A stretch of DNA of 64,000 nt, taken from contig JADKIQ010000007.1 in NCBI GenBank assembly GCA_016721245.1, forward strand, positions 1 to 64,000, read 5' to 3'. The position numbers were made by a program, and so were the translations under genes. The notes under the pieces are model-generated. The model was not told the origin of the DNA. It made no database searches and saw only the letters and a program-made list of their open reading frames with translations. This document shows, piece by piece, positions 1-10,947 of this stretch (the stretch's first letter is position 1; the number at the start of each line of letters is the position of its first letter). Source of the DNA: Sphingobacteriales bacterium. GTDB lineage: Bacteria; Bacteroidota; Bacteroidia; Chitinophagales; JADIYW01.

Positions 1-1450
1 TGTTACCGTCGCTACTGCATTGTCACAGTTGCTTGGGTTTAAGTTCTCACAGATAGTATATGGATAATTATAGGTGCCTGCTGGGGTGCCTGCTGCTACC
101 GTGATTGTTCCATTACCATTCATCGTGATTTGTCCTGGTAATGGTGATGTACCTGCTGTCAACGTAATGTCTGCTGGGTTTACTACCGCATGGTTTAACG
201 AGTCATTCGTTAATACACTTGGGGTTGTACCGCCTACGATTCCATTGTACGTTCCGTAGTTATCGTTTACGGCATCTATGTTTGCTGCTCCTACTGTTAC
301 CGTCGCTACTGCATTGTCACAGTTGCTTGGGTTTAAGTTCTCACAGATAGTATATGGATAATTATAGATGCCTGCTGGGGTGCCTGCTGCTACACTTATC
401 GTACCATTACCATTCATCGTGATTTGTCCTGGTAATGGAGATGTGCCTGCTGTCAACGTAATGTCTGCTGGGTTTACTACCGCATGGTTTAACGAGTCAT
501 TCGTTAATACACTTGGGGTTGTACCGCCTACGATTCCATTGTACGTTCCGTAGTTATCGTTTACGGCATCTATGTTTGCTGCTCCTACTGTTACCGTCGC
601 TACTGCATTGTCACAGTTGCTTGGGTTTAAGTTCTCACAGATAGTATATGGATAATTATAGATGCCTGCTGGGGTGCCTGCTGCTACACTTATCGTACCA
701 TTACCATTCATCGTGATTTGTCCTGGTAATGGTGATGTACCTGCTGTTAAGGTGATACTTGCTGGGTTTACTACCGCATGGTTTAACGAGTCATTCGTTA
801 ATACACTTGGGGTTGTACCGCCTACGATTCCATTGTACGTTCCGTAGTTATCGTTTACTGCATCTATGTTTGCTGCTCCTACTGTTACCGTCGCTACTGC
901 ATTGTCACAGTTGCTTGGGTTTAAGTTCTCACAGATAGTATATGGATAATTATAGATGCCTGCTGGGGTGCCTGCTGCTACCGTGATCGTACCATCTCCG
1001 TTCATCGTGATTTGTCCTGCTAATGGTGATGTACCTGCTGTTAAGGTGATACTTGCTGGGTTCACTACCGCATGGTTTAACGAGTCATTCGTTAATACAC
1101 TTGGTGTTGTGCCGCCTACGATTCCATTGTACGTTCCGTAGTTATCGTTTACGGCATCTATGTTTGCTGCTCCTACTGTTACCGTCGCTACTGCATTGTC
1201 ACAGTTGCTTGGGTTCAAGTTCTCACAGATAGTATATGGATAATTATAGATGCCTGCTGGGGTGCCTGCTGCTACACTTATCGTACCATTACCATTCATC
1301 GTGATTTGTCCTGCTAATGGAGATGTGCCTGCTGTCAACGTAATGTCTGCTGGGTTTACTAATACATTTATAAAAGAGTCATTGGCTAATACACTTGGTG
1401 TAATACCTCCAATAAAACCATTATAAGTACCATACGTATCATTAACGGCA
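1..1450. repeat. 294-bp coding tandem repeat, at least 4.5 units
   Basis: Units start at 1, 295, 589, 883 and 1177 with an exact 294-bp period (98 codons). The first four are nearly identical at the base level; the fifth diverges after about 1360. Near-identity including silent positions implies recent unequal exchange or gene conversion. The array probably continues left of the window and is prone to mis-assembly. Confidence 0.95.
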
Positions 1451-3180
1451 TCCAAACATCCTGTTTTAGTATCTGTTACTATTACCTTAGAGTAAGATGG
1501 GTCTGAACATGGTCCTGAATTTGCCACATAGAATCCATAATATGTTCCTGTATTTACACTTGATGGAGTTCCAACCTGAGTGCCAGTTGCACGATCTATA
1601 GTTGTCCACCACTGTAAGGTGAAACCTGCTGGAGTAGTACCTGTTACTGCATCTGCCAAGTTAGCTTTTGCTGTTGGACAAACATTTAAATCATGTACCA
1701 ATGGTGTGGTGGGTGCGCCACAAACTATTACATCACCAGTATTACCAAAATTGTATATTAGTTCTGCTTGATCTGTAGTTGTACCATCCCCCATACTACC
1801 ACGTATTCTATGTCCTACATATCCAAATTTTTTACTACACTGTTTTATCAAAAGAGTGGTATGACCACCTGTTTCAACAGCCATAATAACATCTGACAAG
1901 TTTAACTTTGTATTATCATAGGTACCCGTTATTCTGCCTGGCATTAAACTTGGCGTAGATATAAGATTAGGTGGTGCAGTAATACCTAACATACCGCCAT
2001 TGTTACCTCCCCACGACCAAACCTTGCCATCGTTGGTGATGATACTGATGGATGCATTTCGCGAAATTGAAGTACCTCTATCATGTTCCTGAGGGCTAAT
2101 CCATACTACGTTGCTGTCAATGGCATAGGTTGCCGCATCTTCGGCTATTGTAGTTGCAGTTACCTGAATCCAAGTATCAGAACTTGTTGTGCTGCCATTG
2201 CCCAATTGCCCATCGGTGTTATCTCCCATTGAGAAGAGTTTTCCATTTGTTGCCAACAAATAATAAGTCTTTCCATTGCTGGATGCGGTCATACCTATCA
2301 TTTTTGGAGTTACGCCTGTTGGTTGATTTATTTCTGTTGCAAAACTTCTATCCTGTGCCGCAGCAGCTCCACCAGTACCATTTATCCTTGTGGCCGTTCC
2401 CCATGTATATATTTTACCATCAGAAGTAAGTGCCATAAAAGTTTGGTATGTTCCTCTCACTGCTACCACATTTGTTAATGGTGTATTGGCCGCTGTACTT
2501 ACACGATGCCAAAGTAGGTCATTCGTGGCATTATCAATTGCGTCATCGCCATAAGCTGGTCCATTTATGGTAAGTGTGTATGCAGCTCCTGTACAAGTTA
2601 CAATAGCAAGCCCTTCACGCGTACCGAACATCATTTTTACATCTGTTGGGTTTACTCCATCGGGTAATCCATCTGCTTTTGTTGCTCCGCCTGAAACATT
2701 ATATGTACCTATAGCTACTTTTCTAAATGATCCTGTTGCTGCATTGGCAACTGCAGGAACTAAAATGCCGCTATTTCCCCATACATACAATCCGCTTGTA
2801 GTAAGTACTGCAAACTGTTGTGTATTTGAACTACTTGCTCCTGCAAACTTTAGGACTGTTCCTGTTAATTGGTCGGTTCCCGTACCAAAGTTTGCTCCAC
2901 TTAATAAGCCGGCAGCATCTGAAGTGGTTAAAACATCTCCACCATTTTGTGCTGTACCTTGTCCCCACACTCTTACCACACCCCCTGGTTCTTTAAACAT
3001 ACTGGAGTGGAATACAGACACTATATTATCATATTCAATCGTATTAGGATCTGTGCTATAAAAGTACGTATTAGGATTACAATCTCCGGTGACGCAATTG
3101 TTTTGTGCTTTTACTCCTGCTATTCCTGCAACTAAAAACAGGCATAGTACTGCTATAACATTATTTATTAGTCTTCTCAT
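1..3180 (-). CDS. Giant secreted repeat protein (RCC1-like propeller plus tandem repeats), C-terminus off the window
   Basis: An open frame of 1060 codons runs from ATG at 3180 to the left edge without a stop. The first 26 or so residues are a signal peptide ending VKAQ. Next comes a region with recurring RCC1-like blades (VRVWGQG, LYVWGNSG, IYTWGTA, DGQLGNGS, VWSWGGNNGG). An Ig-like stretch with paired Cys follows, and then near-identical 98-residue repeats beginning AVNDTYGTYNG. Such proteins are usually cell-surface or gliding/T9SS-exported adhesins; the sorting domain would lie beyond the window, so the export route is inference. Short plus-strand ORFs here are shadows created by the repeat. 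The gene starts 6 bp after the small secreted gene at 3187-3837, so the two are probably co-transcribed. Confidence 0.88.
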   Translation of the reverse strand, partial: MRRLINNVIAVLCLFLVAGIAGVKAQNNCVTGDCNPNTYFYSTDPNTIEYDNIVSVFHSSMFKEPGGVVRVWGQGTAQNGGDVLTTSDAAGLLSGANFGTGTDQLTGTVLKFAGASSSNTQQFAVLTTSGLYVWGNSGILVPAVANAATGSFRKVAIGTYNVSGGATKADGLPDGVNPTDVKMMFGTREGLAIVTCTGAAYTLTINGPAYGDDAIDNATNDLLWHRVSTAANTPLTNVVAVRGTYQTFMALTSDGKIYTWGTATRINGTGGAAAAQDRSFATEINQPTGVTPKMIGMTASSNGKTYYLLATNGKLFSMGDNTDGQLGNGSTTSSDTWIQVTATTIAEDAATYAIDSNVVWISPQEHDRGTSISRNASISIITNDGKVWSWGGNNGGMLGITAPPNLISTPSLMPGRITGTYDNTKLNLSDVIMAVETGGHTTLLIKQCSKKFGYVGHRIRGSMGDGTTTDQAELIYNFGNTGDVIVCGAPTTPLVHDLNVCPTAKANLADAVTGTTPAGFTLQWWTTIDRATGTQVGTPSSVNTGTYYGFYVANSGPCSDPSYSKVIVTDTKTGCLDAVNDTYGTYNGFIGGITPSVLANDSFINVLVNPADITLTAGTSPLAGQITMNGNGTISVAAGTPAGIYNYPYTICENLNPSNCDNAVATVTVGAANIDAVNDNYGTYNGIVGGTTPSVLTNDSLNHAVVNPASITLTAGTSPLAGQITMNGDGTITVAAGTPAGIYNYPYTICENLNPSNCDNAVATVTVGAANIDAVNDNYGTYNGIVGGTTPSVLTNDSLNHAVVNPASITLTAGTSPLPGQITMNGNGTISVAAGTPAGIYNYPYTICENLNPSNCDNAVATVTVGAANIDAVNDNYGTYNGIVGGTTPSVLTNDSLNHAVVNPADITLTAGTSPLPGQITMNGNGTISVAAGTPAGIYNYPYTICENLNPSNCDNAVATVTVGAANIDAVNDNYGTYNGIVGGTTPSVLTNDSLNHAVVNPADITLTAGTSPLPGQITMNGNGTITVAAGTPAGTYNYPYTICENLNPSNCDNAVATVT

Positions 3181-3186
3181 TTTCTA

Positions 3187-3837
3187 TTATATTTTTGGCG
3201 TTAAAGTAAAAGGCTGTACCTCTCCGTTAAAATCTGTAAAATTTAACTGAATATTATTTCCTATAGTGGCTTGTCCATCTAATATAAACACAAGGATATT
3301 TGCCCCTTGATTAAGCGTTGTTGGATTGTTTTTTATTTTTCCGCTAATAGTAGAGCCTACCCCAAAGACAGAAAGTTCTTGATTATAGATTACAGGACTA
3401 TTGTCAAAAGAAGAGAAATTGGCTTTTATGCTTACTGTAATACCATTTGCAGATTGACCTCCGACAATATCTTGTGAAAACTGAATGGAGGACAAATCAA
3501 ATATTATTTTATTGGGGCTAACCGAGATATTTATTTTATCGGGAAGGCTAGAGTGTTCTTCCTCCGTATTATTGTTATGAATCGCTATTGTATAGCTTCC
3601 GGGTGTGTTAAAAGTTTGACTTATATTACCTATACCACTATTGATAAGTCCTCCGTTGTTGTCATTTATTTCCCAACTTACATTATTATCCAAGGCATAA
3701 GAAAAAGGCGTATTGTAAGCTATTGCAATGCTTTTTTCTGTGGGTGCATGATTGTCTGCAAATACCAGATTGTTGCTAAAAAACAGTATTGCTGTAAGTA
3801 TAGCAATCTGTAGTTTTAATAAGCTGTCTTTTTTCAT
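3187..3837 (-). CDS. Secreted protein of unknown function, upstream partner of the giant adhesin
   Basis: 216 residues with an N-terminal signal peptide (hydrophobic stretch ending NNLVFADN). The rest is rich in Asn, Ser, Ile and Val, as in extracellular beta-sandwich proteins (for example the GSYTIAIHNNN stretch). It has no catalytic motif I recognise. It stands 6 bp before the giant repeat protein on the same strand and is probably the first gene of that operon. A cohesin/Ig-like surface component is possible but unproven. Confidence 0.75.
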   Translation of the reverse strand: MKKDSLLKLQIAILTAILFFSNNLVFADNHAPTEKSIAIAYNTPFSYALDNNVSWEINDNNGGLINSGIGNISQTFNTPGSYTIAIHNNNTEEEHSSLPDKINISVSPNKIIFDLSSIQFSQDIVGGQSANGITVSIKANFSSFDNSPVIYNQELSVFGVGSTISGKIKNNPTTLNQGANILVFILDGQATIGNNIQLNFTDFNGEVQPFTLTPKI

Positions 3838-3917
3838 TTTTAACTATTTTTAAATAGAATTTATATTTTCTGTTAAGAAATACAGTTTGCGAAATTATAA
3901 ATATTTTTTGAATTACC

Positions 3918-3994
3918 AAAATTAAAAATTAAAAATTAAAAATTAAAAATTAAAAATTGAAAATTAAAAATTGAAAATTGAAAATTGAAATTGA
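3918..3994. repeat. AT-rich heptanucleotide microsatellite
   Basis: About eleven copies of a 7-bp unit (AAAATTA / AAAATTG variants) lie some 80 bp upstream of the secreted gene at 3837. The position allows an effect on promoter spacing, but no promoter can be identified with confidence. Confidence 0.85.
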
Positions 3995-4084
3995 GTATCA
4001 ATGTGTTGGGCGATATTGGAAAAGGGTGATTTTTCTCAAAAATATATTTTTTCACGCGAAGAGCGCAAAGGGGCAATGAGTATC

Positions 4085-4115
4085 AAGTAGTAAGTAGTAA
4101 GTAGTAAGTAGTAAG
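4085..4115. repeat. AAGTAGT heptanucleotide repeat, four copies
   Basis: Four perfect AAGTAGT units. Related AGTAGTAAG strings recur at about 38957 and 42371, so this is a dispersed simple repeat in intergenic DNA. The rest of the 3838-4272 gap shows no gene. A string at 4053 resembling short GC-rich intergenic repeats (ACGCGAAGAGCGCAAAG) is the only other item. Confidence 0.8.
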
Positions 4116-4272
4116 ACTTACCTTATATTATGTATTGTCCTTTGTGGGAGACTCTGCTGGAAATGAAAAATCGACAACGTCAGTTCATATAGAATCTATT
4201 TGAGATTCCCATTTTCAAGGGAATGACTTTTAAACTCGTTTAATAAAATAAATTTTGCAAGAGATTTAAAGC

Positions 4273-5537
4273 CTAATATAAACGGAAGCCGTTCATAAAT
4301 TCATTTACTTGTCCTTTGATTTTTTCTATCAAGATACTGTCGTTTGGAGTAGCAATGATGGCGTCCATCCATTCTACAATTTGCTTGCAGTCGTCTTCTA
4401 ATAAGCCTCTGGTAGTAATGGCTGCCGTGCCGATGCGCACTCCTGAAGTGATGAAAGGGGATTTGTCATCATAAGGTACCATGTTTTTATTTACAGTAAT
4501 ATCTGCTTTTCCCAAAGCGGCATCTGCTTCTTTTCCAGTGATATTTTTGTTTCTTAAATCTAATAATATTAAATGATTTTCAGTGCCACCAGAAACGAGG
4601 TTATAGCCTCTTTTGGTAAATTCATCTGCCATCACTCGGGCATTCAACATCACCTGATCTACATATTTTGCAAAATCGTCTGTCAATGCTTCGCCAAATG
4701 CTATGGCTTTAGCAGCAATAACGTGTTCTAAGGGACCGCCTTGCATTCCCGGGAAAACACCTGAATTCAGCACAGCTGACATCATTTTCAATTCTCCTTT
4801 AGGTGTTTTTTCACCAAATGGATTTTCAAAATCTTTGCTCATCATTATGATGCCTCCACGCGGACCTCTTAGTGTTTTATGCGTGGTAGAAGTTACGATA
4901 TGGCAATGCGGCATTGGGTCGTTCAATCTTTTGCAATTAATCCGGCAGGATGCGCAATGTCTGCCAATAGGATTGCTCCTACTTTATCTGCAATTTCACG
5001 AAAACGTTTGTAATCCCAATCGCGTGCATAAGCGGAAGCTCCGCAAATGATCATTTTAGGTTTTTTTTCTAAGGCAATTTGCTCTACTTTATCCATGTCC
5101 ACTCGTCCTGTTTCTTGTTCTACTCCGTAGAAATATGGAACGAAATGTTTTCCAGAAAAATTTACAGGAGAACCGTGTGACAAATGTCCTCCATGGGATA
5201 AATTAAAACCCAAAATGGCATCGCCGGGCTTTAGACAAGCTAAAAATACGGCAGCATTGGCTTGTGCACCAGAATGTGGTTGTACGTTGGCATATTCAGC
5301 ACCAAATAATTGACACAATCGGTCAATGGCAATTTGCTCAATTTGATCAACTACTTCACAACCACCATAATAACGTTTGCCTGGATATCCTTCTGCATAT
5401 TTGTTGGTCAGGCAAGTACCCATCGCTTCCATTACCTGTTTGGAAGTAAAATTTTCTGATGCAATTAATTCAATACCAACTGTTTGTCTGTTTAATTCAT
5501 CATTAATCAGTGAAAATATTTTTTTATCGCGTTCCAT
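4273..5537 (-). CDS. glyA: Serine hydroxymethyltransferase (one frameshift)
   Basis: Converts serine and tetrahydrofolate to glycine and methylene-THF; a cytosolic PLP enzyme. The two frames 5537-4923 and 4926-4273 together give a normal length of about 420 residues. The N-terminal half has SENFTS, the EGYPGKRYYGG motif and ANVQPHSGAQANAAV. The second half has the PLP-lysine motif TTHKTLRGPRGG (TSTTHKT) and the C-terminal RIGTAAITTRG. The break is in GCAAAAGATTGAAC near 4928; one extra G restores AKGLNDP. The shift sits in a short homopolymer of an essential-type gene, so it is probably a sequencing error. Confidence 0.93.
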
Positions 5538-5672
5538 GTTGCTAAAATAACAATTAGTAATGAGTAGTTGTGATGGTATAAGATTTTATATTATTATTAT
5601 ATAAACGCGCTTTTAGTGTTAATATTTTAGTAAGACTTATAACTTTAACTAATAACTTTTAACTTTAACATC

Positions 5673-6657
5673 ATGATAGCGATAATTCCGGTAGCTGGTG
5701 CCGGCACAAATTTACGACCACATACCTATACGCAGCCAAAATCTTTGATTCCTGTAGCCGGTAAACCTATTTTGGGTTTTATTATTGATCAATTGCTGGA
5801 AAATGGTATTCAGGAATTTGTTTTTATTATTGGCTATCTGGGCGAAAAAATCAAAGAATATGTAGAGCAAACCTATCCAAATATCAAAAAAATATGTAAC
5901 ACAGGAAACCCGCGAAGGATTAGGACATGCTATTTGGCTGACGAAAAATGTGATTCCAAAGAAAAGCGAAGTTATGATTGTTTTAGGTGATACTATTATT
6001 GATGTAGACTGGAAAAAATTTATCGGATTAAAAACTTCTGCATTAGGCGTAAAAAAGTAAAGACCCAAGAAAATTTGGTGTTGCTGAATTTGACATGAAG
6101 GAAACATTATTCATGTAGTAGAAAAACCAACGATTCCCAAATCAAACATGGCATTGGTAGGTTTATATAAGATAAAAGAATTCGACATCCTGATAAAATC
6201 AATTGACCATAACATCAAACACAATATTCGCAGCAATAATGAGTTTTATTTAACGGATGGCTTACAGGAAATGATTCGTCGCGGGGTGAAAGTGGAAGGT
6301 TTTAAAGTGGACAACTGGTATGATTGTGGTCAAAAGGAAATCTTATTTAAAACAAATGCATTGCTACTTAACAAACGAAAAAGTTGCATCTTACAAAAAG
6401 AATTTGCATAATTGCATTGTAATAGAACCTATTCATATTGGTAAAAATACCGTGATTAAAAACTCTATAATTGGTCCCAATGTTACGATAGGTGATATGC
6501 GAATTTAATGATTCGATCATCAGAGATTCTATAATTGGGAACTATACCAAACTAAATGATGTTGTTTTATTTAATTCTAATAGGCAGCGACTCCTTAATT
6601 TGGGGCAGCAGTCAAAGTTTAAATATTGGTGATAATACGGAATTAGATTTAAGATAA
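5673..6657 (+). CDS. Sugar-phosphate nucleotidyltransferase with left-handed beta-helix tail (several frameshifts)
   Basis: Opens MIAIIPVAGAGTNLRPHT, the nucleotide-binding loop of glucose-1-phosphate thymidylyl/uridylyl- and mannose-1-phosphate guanylyltransferases, followed by QPKSLIPVAGKPIL. Downstream, in shifting frames, are GDTIIDVDW, VEKPTIPKSNMALVGLY, YLTDGLQEMI, DNWYDCGQKEIL, and a hexapeptide-repeat tail (IHIGKNTVIKNSIIGPNVTIG). Reassembled length is about 328 residues, normal for the Bacteroidota enzyme. At least four indels are needed (near 5895, 6057, 6090, 6380 and 6500). The stop at 6655-6657 abuts the next ATG. The exact substrate cannot be fixed from sequence. Confidence 0.8.
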
Positions 6658-7956
6658 ATGTTTGCAGTAATAGATTTAGAAACCACGGGCGGCAATCCAA
6701 ACTCGGAACGAATTATCGAGATTGGCATTGTTTTGCACGATGGCAAACATAAAATCGGCGAATATACAACCTTAATTAATCCTGAAAAAGAAATCAGTGC
6801 TTTTATTTCCACGTTTACCGGCATTACCAATGCTATGGTAAAAAACGCACCCAAATTTGTGAAGTTGCAGATACCATTTTTGAATTATTAGAAGGAAAAG
6901 TTGTGGTAGCACACAATGCAAGATTTGATTATAATTTTATTAAAAGCGAATTCAGAAGAATCAATATTCCTTTTACCAAAAAAATATTTGCACGGTTCAA
7001 CTCAGCCGAAAAGTATTTCCTCAATACAAATCACATAGCTTAGGAAATATTTGCAGAGATTTAGGTATTGACGTAGACAACCGACATCGTGCCTTTGGCG
7101 ATGCAGCTGCAACAGCACTTTTGCTAGAAAAAACTAATTGAAAACGATACCAAAAATCTCATTAAAGAATATCTAGATGATGATATTAATAAAATACATT
7201 TGCCAAAAACTAAACCCGAAAATCATTGAAATACTTCCTGAAGAAGTTGGTGTTTTTTATTTTCATGATGAAAATGGTAATGTGATTTACCTAGATAAAA
7301 CAAAAAATATCAGAGAGCATATTTTTACCTTTTTTTCTAAAAAACCACTGGAAAAACACAAACAGCAACTATATGCCGAAACCTGCGATATCAGTTTTGA
7401 ATTAACAGGAAATGAACTAATTGCATCTTTACTGGAAACAACAGAGATTAAAAAAAAAGCACCTAGATATAATCGACCAATTGCCAATGCTTTTATAAAT
7501 ATGGTTTGTTTTCTGAAACCGATCAAAATGGATTTCAAAAATTATTAGTAAAAATGCTGGATGAAGAAGAAAATCCGTTGTTGAAGTTTTCTTCCAAATT
7601 TAAAGCAGAAAAAATGATGCATTCTATCTTAACGAATTTCAGGTTAGAACCAAACTTTAAGAAAATTGATAATGCATTTCATTACAACAAACGCATGCAA
7701 GAAGTATTATCAAAATTTGTGTATCCGCACAATAATTTCTTTATAATTGATGTTGGTCGTGGCGGCACAGAACGTTCTGCTATACAAATAGAAAATGGTG
7801 AATACAAAGGTTACGGATTTTTTGAACCAGCTTATATCAACCATCCTGAAGAATTAAAAAAATGATTCAATTACCGAAAGAGTCCATTGAACTGAAAAAA
7901 TAATTCAGAATTATATTCGCAAAAATTCCAAACACGTAGAGTTGATTGCTTATTAA
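6658..7956 (+). CDS. DnaQ-like 3'-5' exonuclease fused to a GIY-YIG-type region (several frameshifts)
   Basis: The N-terminus has the DEDD exonuclease motifs: Exo I FAVIDLETTGG, Exo II VVAHNARFDYNF, and Exo III HRAFGDAAAT. After about residue 190 comes a UvrC-like segment (PEEVGVFYFHDENGNVIYLDKTKNIREH, KAPRYNRP) typical of the long epsilon-like proteins of Bacteroidota. Reassembled length is about 435-455 residues, with indels near 6856, 7015, 7130, 7500 and 7863. It directly abuts the upstream nucleotidyltransferase stop. A role in DNA repair is likely, but the family is poorly characterised. Confidence 0.78.
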
Positions 7957-7961
7957 CAACG

Positions 7962-8450
7962 CTACTTTTTATACAAATATTTATCCAGTTGTCTCAGTTT
8001 AAAAATTGCATATACAATACTGGCTTCAGTAAAACAATGAGCATCATGGCAGCAACACCAGAAAAAGTAACCAGCTTCTTTATGTACATTAAATCATCTA
8101 GATCTGTTCCTGATTTTATATGCTGAAACAGTTAGCCGGTGCCGTAAAATTATATTCATCATAAACTCTTCCAAATGTATAATACTGATTCAATACAAAA
8201 AAAACAAAGGAACATTTAAAATGAAAACACATTTTCACCCAAATACTTTCCAAAAAAACAGAACGCATCATAAACGCAGTAAAACGAAAATACGTAAACA
8301 CTAAAAACAACGACCACATCAAATACATAGAAAACTGATCACTTATGGCATTCTTCGGAACAATCAGTAAATAAGAAGCAATGGCTGCAAAGGCAAACCA
8401 AAGCAACTCATATCAATGCCTAAAAATAATTTATTATTCACCGATAATTT
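7962..8450 (-). CDS. Integral membrane protein, frame-disrupted, unknown function
   Basis: One intact frame (8406-8116) encodes hydrophobic segments WFAFAAIASYLLIV and YLMWSLFLVFTYF. Joining frames gives a C-terminal part with LVTFSGVAAMMLIVLLKP and a basic end LRQLDKYLYKK stopping at 7962. It reconstructs to about 160 residues with about four TM segments. The start codon cannot be fixed. It converges on the exonuclease gene with 5 bp between stops. I do not recognise the family. Confidence 0.5.
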
Positions 8451-8591
8451 TTGCAAAAGTACAGAATAAAAATTTATAAGTTATTAGATAAACGTTATAT
8501 GTTAATGAATAAAAAAGCCTACTTTACACAAGATAATTTATATACAATTACATTACCAATAAAATTTAACACTTTTTACTTAACTTAAATA

Positions 8592-9282
8592 AATGAAATT
8601 AGATACACAAAAAACAAATTGCCGTATTAATTGATCCGGATAAAACAGATTCAAAACAACTTCAAAAAACAATTGAAGCAGCCAACAAAGCAATGTCGAT
8701 TTCTTTTAGTTGGAGGAAGTTTATTGCTTAAAAATAATCTGGAAGAAACTATTTTAACTCAAAAAAACACCAAGAAAAAAGTATATCTTTTCCGGAAATC
8801 CTTCTCAAATAAGCAATAAAGCAGATGGTATTTTATTACTGAGTTTAATTTCCGGAAGAAATGCCGACTTACTAATTGGCAATCATGTGCAAGCAGCACC
8901 CTATTAAAACAAAGCAAACTGAATATTATACCTACCGGTTATATTCTAATAGACAGCGGCAACGCAACCACCGTTTCTTACATTTCAAACACCACACCAA
9001 TTCCTGCCAATAAACCTGAAATTGCTGCCTGTACTGCCTTAGCTGGCGAACAATTGGACTTCAAATTATTTATCTGGAAGCGGAAGTGGCGCGCAGAATG
9101 CAGTTTCACAAGAAACGATAAAAGCAGTACGAAAAATGATTAAAATTCCATTAATTGTTGGCGGTGGCATTCGAAGTGCTGCACAAATAGAAACCGCATT
9201 TAAAGCTGGTGCAGATATTGTTGTCATTGGCACAGCCATTGAAAAAGATCAACATTTTTTTAAACAAAATAAAATCTATTAA
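8592..9282 (+). CDS. Geranylgeranylglyceryl/heptaprenylglyceryl phosphate synthase family (PcrB), frameshifted
   Basis: A TIM-barrel prenyltransferase family that joins a polyprenyl diphosphate to sn-glycerol-1-phosphate. Motifs read across frames: IAVLIDPDKTD at the N-terminus, FLLVGGSLL, ADGILLLSLISGRNADLLIG, PTGYILIDSGNATTV, YLEAGSGA, and the phosphate-binding VGGGIRSAAQI and GADIVVIGTAIE. Length is about 230-245 residues, as expected. Indels fall near 8610, 8690, 8790, 8905 and 9060. In Bacteroidota this enzyme is common, although its lipid product is not settled, so I give no symbol. Confidence 0.82.
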
Positions 9283-9326
9283 AAGGTAAATATGCACAGC
9301 TGTGCGTATCTGCAAAACCATACAAA

Positions 9327-10258
9327 TTGAAAGGCAGAATTATACAAACAACAGGTTCCTGGTATCAGGTTTTATCCGATGATAAAATTATTACCGCACG
9401 CCTGAAAGGTAAATTCAAACTACAGGAACTGGATACTACCAATCCGATTGCCGTGGGCGATTATGTAAGCATTGGAAAAAACAGAAGGCGGCGAATTTAT
9501 CATCAACGAGATTCATCCGCGCCATAATTACATCATACGACAGTCGCCAAGAAACAAACATCAGCGACACATCATCGCATCCAATATTGATTTGGCGTTG
9601 TTGGTAGTCACCATCGCACAACCTCGTACTTCCTTAGGTTTTATTGATCGTTTCATTGCCGCAGCAGAATCTTTTCATATTCCGGTGAAAATTGTTATCA
9701 ATAAAATCGATTTGATTCGCGAGAAAGACAAAGAGCTATTGGAATACATGCAAATTGTGTACAATCATTTAGGATACGAAGTGATTTGCAGTTCCACGAT
9801 TACTAATGAAGGTGTTGACACAATAAAATCCACCTTAGCAAATAAAACTACCTTAGTTGCCGGTCATTCCTGGTGTTGGAAAATCAACTTTATTAAATGC
9901 CATTAATAAAGAGTTGAATTTAAAAACCGGCAACATATCAGAAAAATGGGGCAAAGGCAAGCATACAACTACATTTGCTACTATGCTTCAGATTATGGAA
10001 AATTCTTTTATCATTGACACGCCAGGCATCAAAGAATTTATGTTGCTGCAGGTAGAACCGGAAGAAGTGTCCGGCTATTTTAAAGACATCAAACAATATG
10101 CGGAAGGCTGTCAGTTCAACAACTGCCTGCACCAGAACGAACCGAATTGCGCGGTGAAAGAAGCGGTAGAAAACACCAAAATTGCTGCTACACGTTATGA
10201 AAACTACCTCAATATTATTCAGAATATTAAGGATATTAATTATTGGGAGCGAAAGTGA
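9327..10258 (+). CDS. rsgA: Ribosome small-subunit biogenesis GTPase RsgA (frameshifts)
   Basis: A circularly permuted GTPase that checks 30S maturation. An OB-fold N-terminus (GRIIQTTGSWYQV) leads to the permuted G-domain order: G4 NKID, G1 GHSGVGKSTL (split by the shift near 9870-9890), G2 TTTF, G3 DTPG. The C-terminal zinc site is C-x-x-N-N-C-x-H-x-x-E-x-x-C (CQFNNCLHQNEPNC). The likely start is TTG at 9327. Indels near 9475 and 9880. Length is about 308 residues, normal. Confidence 0.92.
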
Positions 10259-10313
10259 TTTCTTCCTATCTTCATTCTATAATTCTACAACTTTCCAATT
10301 CATTCATTAAAAA

Positions 10314-10766
10314 ATGCGCGCCGTTATCCAAAGAGTTTCCATAGCCTCTGTCACTATTGATGGAAATATTAAAAGCGAAATAAAAGCTGGTTTGTTGGTG
10401 TTATTAGGTATTGAAGAAAATGATACAGAGAAAGACATCGAATGGCTCGTTAAAAAAATCATTCAACTTCGCATCTTCTCAGATGCAGACGACAAAATGA
10501 ATTTATCAGTTCAGGATATCAATGGTGATATTTTAGTGATCTCTCAATTCACCCTTTTTGCCTCCACAAAAAAAGGCAACCGACCAAGTTTTCTGCGTTC
10601 TGCAAAACCGGATATTGCCATTCCTTTGTATGAACAATTTATCGGCGAAACCGAAAAACAATTCGGCAAAAAAATCTTCACCGGTGAGTTTGGTGCCGAC
10701 ATGAAAGTAGAATTGCTCAATGATGGTCCGGTGACGATTGTCATTGACAGCCGAAATATGGAATAA
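10314..10766 (+). CDS. dtd: D-aminoacyl-tRNA deacylase
   Basis: A 150-residue intact gene. It starts MRAVIQRVSIASVTI and has the two family signatures, SQFTLFA (around residue 80) and the C-terminal NDGPVTI (around 137), which form the cross-subunit active site. It removes D-amino acids mischarged on tRNA. Located 55 bp after rsgA on the same strand, so probably co-transcribed. Confidence 0.96.
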   Translation: MRAVIQRVSIASVTIDGNIKSEIKAGLLVLLGIEENDTEKDIEWLVKKIIQLRIFSDADDKMNLSVQDINGDILVISQFTLFASTKKGNRPSFLRSAKPDIAIPLYEQFIGETEKQFGKKIFTGEFGADMKVELLNDGPVTIVIDSRNME

Positions 10767-10904
10767 AATTCACACAAAATTCAAGCTTTTTATTGACGTA
10801 ATTTTATTTTATTATATTGATAATTAATTACTTAAAATAAATACTGCCATATTTATTTATGACACTGCCATTTATTTGTACCGGCAAATTAATTATTTGC
10901 ATTT

Positions 10905-10912
10905 TACATTTG
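10905..10912 (+). promoter_or_regulatory. Candidate -7 box for the lipoprotein array
   Basis: TACATTTG matches the Bacteroidota -7 consensus TAnnTTTG, 35 bp before the ATG at 10948. A properly spaced -33 TTG is not evident, so support is partial. Confidence 0.35.
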
Positions 10913-10947
10913 ATGTATAGTTTTTTCTAATCGTTAAAAACATCAAA

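Noticed and set aside
74..3135. Series of plus-strand ORFs beginning MPAGVPAAT and others
   Set aside because: They are antisense shadows of the minus-strand repeat protein and recur only because of the 294-bp DNA repeat.
7962..9282. True pseudogenes of the PcrB-like synthase and neighbouring membrane protein
   Set aside because: All catalytic motifs survive and indels fall in homopolymers as in clearly essential neighbours; sequencing error is more likely.
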